Source of the DNA: Bacteroidales bacterium
GTDB taxonomy: Bacteria; Bacteroidota; Bacteroidia; Bacteroidales; SMBSF39
Length of the DNA stretch: 18,128 nucleotides
Reading direction: 5' to 3'
Assembly: GCA_021107685.1 (NCBI GenBank)
Contig: JAIOSH010000482.1
Location: 1-18,128, forward strand
How positions within the stretch are numbered: position 1 is the stretch's first letter; the number at the start of each line of letters is the position of its first letter. Shown here piece after piece: positions 13,950 to 18,128 of this stretch. Made by a program: the position numbers and the translations under genes. The notes below the pieces were generated by a model. That model saw nothing but the letters and a program-made list of their open reading frames with translations, had not been told where the DNA came from and did no database searches.

Positions 13950-16604
13950 TTGTATTTAAAAACTAAATATAAAATATTCCATTTATTAGCAATATTTATT
14001 GCTTTGATATTCTTATTTTCTTGCTCTACCAAAAAAAATACCTTCCTACGCAGGGTCTATCATAATATAACAGGTCATTATAATACATATTGGAACGGTA
14101 ACGAGAGTTTCAAAGAAGGTGTTGATGAACTTGAAAATTCCCGTGTTGATAATTACAACAAAATTCTTCCTGTTTTTTATTGCGGAACAAAAGAAAATGC
14201 CCAGAGCCTGAATCCTTATATGGACAGGGCAATTGAAAAAGCATCAATTAATATTCAAAGACATTCAATGGATTTTAACAGGAAAGAATATTGCAAGTGG
14301 ATTGATGATAGCTTTATGCTTATAGGGAAAGCATATTTTTACAAACACGAATATAATAAAGCACGAAGAACCTTTGAATTTATTATAAATGAGTACAGTT
14401 ATAATGATATTAAGTATGAGGCTATGATATGGCTGGCACGCTCATATAATCAACTGGAAAAATTTAAAAAAACCCAGTCTTTGCTTGATATTGTCCGTAA
14501 TGAAATGGATAAAAACAAGAATATTCCCAAATATGTTACTAAATATTTTCCTTTAGTCTATGCAAATTATTACATTCTCCAGGAAAATTATTCCCCTGCA
14601 AAAGATTATTTATTAAAAGGAATTTATTTAAATCAAAAAAAACATCTTGGTACACGATTAAGATTTATTCTTGCCCAGATTCTTCAACAAGAAGATGAGT
14701 TGTATAGAGCTTCTGAATATTATACCGAAGTAATCAAACGAAATCCTACTTATGATATGGTATTCAATGCCGGCATAAATTTAGCAAAATGTTATGATGC
14801 AAGATATACCGACAGCAAAGACATAATTAAAAAATTAGAAAAAATGCTATCCGAGGATAAAAACAAAAATTTCCTTGATCAAATTTATTATGCACTTGCT
14901 GAAATTTCATTAAAAGATAATAATGATACATTAGCTATCAATTATTTAAAGCTTTCTGTTGCTACCAGCATTTCAAACGATTTTCAAAAAGCAACATCTT
15001 CTTTAAAATTAGCTGAAATATATTTTTCTCAACCTAATTATGAATTAGCCCAGGCTTATTATGATACTACAATGCAGGTTTTGCCTGAAGATTACCCTGA
15101 TTATGAAAAAATCAAAGCTAAAACAGCCACTTTATCCTTGCTTGTTGATAACCTGATGATAATACAATATGAAGATAGTATGCAAATGCTTGCAAATATG
15201 ACCGAAGAAGAAAGAATAGCTGTTGTTGATAAATTAATTGAAAAAATTAAAGAAGAAGAAGAAAGACAAAAAGAGCTTGATTTGCAAATGGAGCAAAATA
15301 CAGGAATGATAAACCAGGGAAGACCCACAGGAATGAATAATATGATGAGCCCGATTGGGAGAGGCGGCTGGTATTTTTATAATCCTTCTACATTGAGTTT
15401 TGGTTTTTCGGATTTTGTAAAAAAATGGGGTAAACGTAAATTGGAAGATAATTGGAGACTTTCAAATAAACAAGCTATTATTACCGAATTTGGGGATGAC
15501 GAAATTATAGCAGGCGACAGCATTACTTCCGACAGTACTATTACTTTTTCAACCGACCCTCATAAAAGAGAAACTTACCTTCAAAATATTCCCTTAACAG
15601 AAGAACAATTGATTGCATCAAATACAAATATCAAAGATGCTTATTATCAATTAGGATTTATTTACAAAGATAAGTTAGACAATTATATTAAATCTGTTGA
15701 AGCATTTGAAATACTATTGAACAGATTTCCGAAAAATGATTTTTTATTACAAACATATTATCAGTTATACAAATTATACTCTATTTTGGAAAACCAGGAA
15801 AGAACCGAACATTATAAAAACCTGATAATAACTGAATTTCCTGAAAGCGATTATGCAAAACTCTTATTAGACCCTGATTATTATAAAGAATTGGAAGCCA
15901 AAAAAAATATTGTAATAAATTTATATGAGGAAACTTACCGGGCTTATTTAAACGGGCAATATGATTTAGTTATTACAAATAGCGATAATGCAATTTTAAC
16001 TTATAAAGAACCAAAAGAATTATTGCCCAAATTCGAGTTTTTAAAAGCAATATCAATTGGAAAAATTGAAAGTGTTGATTCCCTTGAAACTGCTTTAGAA
16101 GAGTTAGTTGTAGATTATTCTGAAAGTGATGTTGAACCTATAGCTCAAAACATACTGGATTATCTTATAAATCCTTCTGATACAACGGGTGTGAGTAAAG
16201 AATCCGGTGAAGACTTAATAGATATTTCAATTTATAATTATAAAGAAAGTGATAATCATCTTTTCACTTTAGTAATTGATGATAGTAAAGTTAATGTTAA
16301 TGCACTAAAAATTAAAATTTCCGACTTTAACAGCAAATTTTACAAATTGGATAATTTAACAATAAACAGTTTAATGCTTGATAATGACAGGCAGATAATC
16401 ACAGTAGGTAATTTTAAAAACGCCGAAAAAGCTTATATTTATTATACAACTATTTTAAAAAACCAATATGTTTTTTCCGGTTTATCTGAAGAAGACTATC
16501 TGGGTTTTGCGATTTCCTTAGATAATTACCCGATTTTTTATAAAGATAAAGATGTTGATAGATATATGAAGTTTTTTGAAATTAAATACGTACAACAAGA
16601 ATAG
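13950..16604 (+). CDS. sprE: SprE/PorW-like T9SS and gliding TPR lipoprotein
   Basis: SprE (Flavobacterium) and PorW (Porphyromonas) are TPR lipoproteins needed for type IX secretion and, in gliders, motility. Residues 8-25 form a lipoprotein signal with lipobox LFSC and C25. Then comes the family-typical opening STKKNTFLRRVYHNITGHYN-x-YWNGNESFKEG. TPR-like helices fill about 95-420; a Glu/Lys coiled coil spans about 417-450; a Met/Asn/Gly-rich linker follows; then the hallmark GWYFYNPS and WGKRKLEDNWR (about 471-505). More TPRs cover about 550-700, and a C-terminal domain at about 775-884 has a SPOR-like look. The start is TTG at 13950, since the upstream in-frame stop is at 13935 and no ATG lies before the signal sequence. 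M23 is divergent and bactofilin lies 215 bp downstream. Confidence 0.88.
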   Translation: MYLKTKYKIFHLLAIFIALIFLFSCSTKKNTFLRRVYHNITGHYNTYWNGNESFKEGVDELENSRVDNYNKILPVFYCGTKENAQSLNPYMDRAIEKASINIQRHSMDFNRKEYCKWIDDSFMLIGKAYFYKHEYNKARRTFEFIINEYSYNDIKYEAMIWLARSYNQLEKFKKTQSLLDIVRNEMDKNKNIPKYVTKYFPLVYANYYILQENYSPAKDYLLKGIYLNQKKHLGTRLRFILAQILQQEDELYRASEYYTEVIKRNPTYDMVFNAGINLAKCYDARYTDSKDIIKKLEKMLSEDKNKNFLDQIYYALAEISLKDNNDTLAINYLKLSVATSISNDFQKATSSLKLAEIYFSQPNYELAQAYYDTTMQVLPEDYPDYEKIKAKTATLSLLVDNLMIIQYEDSMQMLANMTEEERIAVVDKLIEKIKEEEERQKELDLQMEQNTGMINQGRPTGMNNMMSPIGRGGWYFYNPSTLSFGFSDFVKKWGKRKLEDNWRLSNKQAIITEFGDDEIIAGDSITSDSTITFSTDPHKRETYLQNIPLTEEQLIASNTNIKDAYYQLGFIYKDKLDNYIKSVEAFEILLNRFPKNDFLLQTYYQLYKLYSILENQERTEHYKNLIITEFPESDYAKLLLDPDYYKELEAKKNIVINLYEETYRAYLNGQYDLVITNSDNAILTYKEPKELLPKFEFLKAISIGKIESVDSLETALEELVVDYSESDVEPIAQNILDYLINPSDTTGVSKESGEDLIDISIYNYKESDNHLFTLVIDDSKVNVNALKIKISDFNSKFYKLDNLTINSLMLDNDRQIITVGNFKNAEKAYIYYTTILKNQYVFSGLSEEDYLGFAISLDNYPIFYKDKDVDRYMKFFEIKYVQQE

Positions 16605-16630
16605 GCTTTACAAGAGTCGTGGATAAAATA

Positions 16631-16695
16631 TTGATAGCGTAAAATTATAGCTATTTAAAAATTTTATATTAGTCATCATTTTTGTACGCTACCAA
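16631..16695. repeat. Imperfect inverted repeat in the SprE-bactofilin gap
   Basis: TTGATAGCGTA (16631-16641) and TACGCTACCAA (16685-16695) are complementary at 10 of 11 positions. The 43-nt interval holds a smaller AT-rich hairpin centred on ATAGCTAT (16647-16654). There is no clear T-tract, so it is not a standard terminator. It may be an operator or a leader structure; no promoter matching TAnnTTTG was found in this 215-bp gap. Confidence 0.4.
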
Positions 16696-16819
16696 AATAT
16701 TAACTATAAATATCTAATTGAACTAATTTCTTTTGAAGTGTTTTATTTCAATCTTTATCTTAACCTAAATGTAGATACTTATGTATCTAATTAATTTTTC
16801 AAACGTAAAAACAACTATT

Positions 16820-17224
16820 ATGGCAAAAAATAATATTATAGAGTCAACAGTAAATTTACTTGGTAAAGGTACTGTTATTAAAGGTGAAATAAAATCGGGC
16901 GGGGATTTTCGTGTTGACGGAACATTAATCGGTGCAATAAATTCAAAAGGAAAAGTCGTTGTTGGAAACACAGGAAATATTGAAGGTGAAATTATTTGCC
17001 AGAATGCAGATATTTCAGGTTCAGTAAAAGCACAGGTTGCTGTTTCCGAATTATTATCATTAAAAGCAACGGCTACTTTAACAGGTGATGTTACAACCAA
17101 TAAGCTTGCAATTGAACCGGGGGCTAAATTTTCCGGCTCTTGTAATATGGATGGTGCAGGATTGAAAAATGAAAACTTTTCATTAAAAAATGAAAAAACC
17201 GGTTTCAAAGAAAAAGTTATTTAA
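16820..17224 (+). CDS. Bactofilin (polymer-forming cytoskeletal protein)
   Basis: Bactofilins polymerise without nucleotide into membrane-associated filaments that scaffold envelope or peptidoglycan enzymes. The core (about residues 15-108) is the right-handed beta-helix with its repeated short hydrophobic rungs: GKGTVIKGEIKSGGDFRVDG, GKVVVGNTGNIEGEIICQNA, ISGSVKAQVAVSELLSLKAT and TLTGDVTTNKLAIEPGAKFSG. A short Lys/Asn-rich tail follows. The frame is open to an ATG at 16781, but MAKNNIIESTVNLLGKG beginning at the ATG at 16820 is the usual family N-terminus and is preferred, giving 134 residues. The 3' end overlaps the AtpZ-like gene by 35 bp in another frame, implying translational coupling. 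Confidence 0.93.
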   Translation: MAKNNIIESTVNLLGKGTVIKGEIKSGGDFRVDGTLIGAINSKGKVVVGNTGNIEGEIICQNADISGSVKAQVAVSELLSLKATATLTGDVTTNKLAIEPGAKFSGSCNMDGAGLKNENFSLKNEKTGFKEKVI

Positions 17225-17411
17225 TGATTATGCAAAATATTCAAGCATTGCCCTGCAAATGCTTGTTATTATTCTTATAGGAGTTTGGGGTGGTATTGAA
17301 TTAGATGCCTGTTTAAATCTTAATTTTCCTGTTTTTACACTTGTTTTTTCAATGCTTTCTGTTGCCCTTGCAATTTATTATGTGATTAAAGATTTAATTA
17401 AAAAAAAATAG
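17190..17411 (+). CDS. atpZ: AtpZ/AtpI-family small membrane protein
   Basis: This 73-residue protein has a basic N-terminus (MKKPVSKKKLFNDYAKYSS), then two membrane helices (about 18-36 and 46-66) with the motif MLVIILIGVWGGIELD between them, and a basic end (KDLIKKK). AtpZ/AtpI proteins are encoded at the head of F1F0-ATP synthase operons and are linked to c-ring assembly or Mg2+/Ca2+ transport. The ATG at 17190 lies 35 bp inside the bactofilin gene, and the next gene begins at the base after its stop, so the three genes are very probably co-transcribed. No better start exists downstream. Confidence 0.82.
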   Translation: MKKPVSKKKLFNDYAKYSSIALQMLVIILIGVWGGIELDACLNLNFPVFTLVFSMLSVALAIYYVIKDLIKKK

Positions 17412-17810
17412 ATGCTTATAAAGTCAATATACCTGGATTTCCTGAAAAAAATATCAATCTTCTCTGTTATTATAGCAATTATTATTTATGCAGTTTTATT
17501 TTTTTTGCCGGATAACTTTAAAACACCGGCACTTCCTTATTTGTTTTTCTTTTTCTTTGCTCTTACACTTGCTGTACATTATGTTTTATTAAAAGCTTCT
17601 GAAAAAAAATTCAGTAAATTTTTTAATTATTTTATGCTGTCAACAGTTGTAAAATTATTGATTTATTTTAGTGTTATTCTTTTATATGTTTATATTAACA
17701 GAGAGGACACTATTGCTTTTATTATTACTTTTTTTATATTATATATTTTATTTACCGCTTTTGAAGTAATTTCTATCCTTAAATATCCCAAGTCTGAAAA
17801 TAAATCTTAA
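17412..17810 (+). CDS. Four-helix membrane protein of the ATP-synthase accessory cluster
   Basis: The 132-residue protein has four hydrophobic helices at roughly 12-32, 43-60, 71-95 and 100-122 with a short charged turn between helices 2 and 3 (KASEKKFSKF). It starts on the base after the stop of the AtpZ-like gene (TAG-ATG), with no spacer, a sign of translational coupling. Unnamed proteins of this size and position commonly sit between atpZ and atpB in Bacteroidota, and the topology resembles AtpI; the function is inferred only from position. It could instead be an unrelated membrane protein. atpB is not found directly downstream. Confidence 0.72.
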   Translation: MLIKSIYLDFLKKISIFSVIIAIIIYAVLFFLPDNFKTPALPYLFFFFFALTLAVHYVLLKASEKKFSKFFNYFMLSTVVKLLIYFSVILLYVYINREDTIAFIITFFILYILFTAFEVISILKYPKSENKS

Positions 17811-18128
17811 ATCTTTAATTAATATAATAAACAGGACTTTTTAATTATTATGAGATGCAGAAAGATTATGATTGGATTTGTGATTTATGATTGAGAGTAT
17901 TTATCAATTGGCTACTACCTATTGAAGACCGGTATATTGAAAATGTTAGAAGTCCTTTGGAGAAAATGAATTTTTAAATATCTTTGCCTGCAAAACAGAG
18001 GTTAAATTTGAATATCGCTTAGAAGAACTGGACAGCCTGCCGAGACGATTATTGAAATACCTGAAAATAAGAAAAGAAAAAGCCGACAACTTTGAAATTA
18101 ATTACTTAAAACTGGGAAAAGAAATAAA
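17811..18128 (+). other. Downstream region lacking atpB, with an unresolved open frame at 17950-18128
   Basis: In the 318 bp to the window edge no recognised gene was found. On the plus strand one frame is open from 17950 to the edge (59 codons) and ends with a coding-like stretch EYRLEELDSLPRRLLKYLKI followed by RKEKADNF. This part is richer in G and C and in charged heptads than the flanking spacer. It has no ATG or GTG start; only a TTG at 18052 is in frame. It may be a gene beginning at an unusual start, a decayed gene fragment, or chance. A 9-bp direct repeat TTATGATTG occurs at 17866 and 17885. No terminator is seen after 17810. Confidence 0.4.
17956..17986 (+). promoter_or_regulatory. 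Near-ideal Bacteroidota promoter (TTTG-N19-TATCTTTG)
   Basis: TTTG (17956-17959) and TATCTTTG (17979-17986) are separated by 19 bp, an exact match to both boxes and the usual spacing. Transcription would begin near 17992. The transcript must encode something at or beyond the window edge, since no ATG or GTG follows within the remaining bases. Confidence 0.65.

Noticed and set aside
15101..15328. 75-codon minus-strand frame inside sprE
   Set aside because: Ser/Ile-rich mirror of the Glu/Lys coiled coil; no start context.
16781..16819. Upstream ATG for bactofilin
   Set aside because: The 13 extra residues do not fit the family; MAKNNIIES at 16820 does.
16765..17208. 147-codon open frame on the minus strand opposite bactofilin
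   Set aside because: It is a mirror of the bactofilin coding frame, whose repetitive rungs avoid stops on the other strand; the translation has no recognisable domain or signal.

Overview
The window looks like a low-GC member of the Bacteroidota, probably Bacteroidales or a close relative. Evidence: a type IX secretion (T9SS) C-terminal sorting domain, a SprE/PorW-type gliding/T9SS lipoprotein, DUF3857 transglutaminase-like proteins, a bactofilin followed by small ATP-synthase accessory genes, almost no Shine-Dalgarno sequences, and several TTTG-N19-22-TAnnTTTG promoters of the Bacteroidota type. No phage, plasmid, CRISPR, tRNA, rRNA or transposase gene was recognised. Most of the window is ordinary chromosomal backbone.

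Layout. 1-507 is the 3' end of a T9SS-exported protein, closed by a good terminator. 508-1203 is repeat-rich. It holds one 88-aa conserved small protein (730-996), a short inverted repeat before it, and a 130-bp nested palindromic element (995-1124) after it, then a strong terminator. 1204-2929 carries DNA repair genes nth (endonuclease III) and recA. 3056-5335 holds a TPR lipoprotein and a family 2 glycosyltransferase fused to DUF2062. Convergent to these is a two-gene minus-strand operon (9118 to 5342) of exported DUF3857/transglutaminase-like proteins. The first gene has an intact Cys-His-Asp triad; the second appears to have lost all three residues.

9282-12790 is a plus-strand run: a Nif3-like dinuclear-metal protein, a coiled-coil zinc-ribbon protein and an exported TPR protein. 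An M23 peptidase (minus) and the SprE/PorW-like lipoprotein (plus) are then transcribed divergently from a 169-bp region with recognisable promoters on both strands. Bactofilin, an AtpZ/AtpI-like protein and a four-helix membrane protein follow as a tightly packed cluster. In many Bacteroidota I would expect atpB next, but the last 318 bp do not encode it. They contain a near-ideal promoter and an unrecognised open frame running off the edge.

Several genes share an envelope theme: SprE/PorW (T9SS), M23 peptidase (peptidoglycan), bactofilin (cytoskeletal scaffold), the DUF3857 pair and a T9SS cargo protein. I see no clearly novel multi-gene system. The best candidates for a second look are the nested palindrome beside the 88-aa gene, the active/degenerate transglutaminase pair, and the broken expectation downstream of the ATP-synthase accessory genes.
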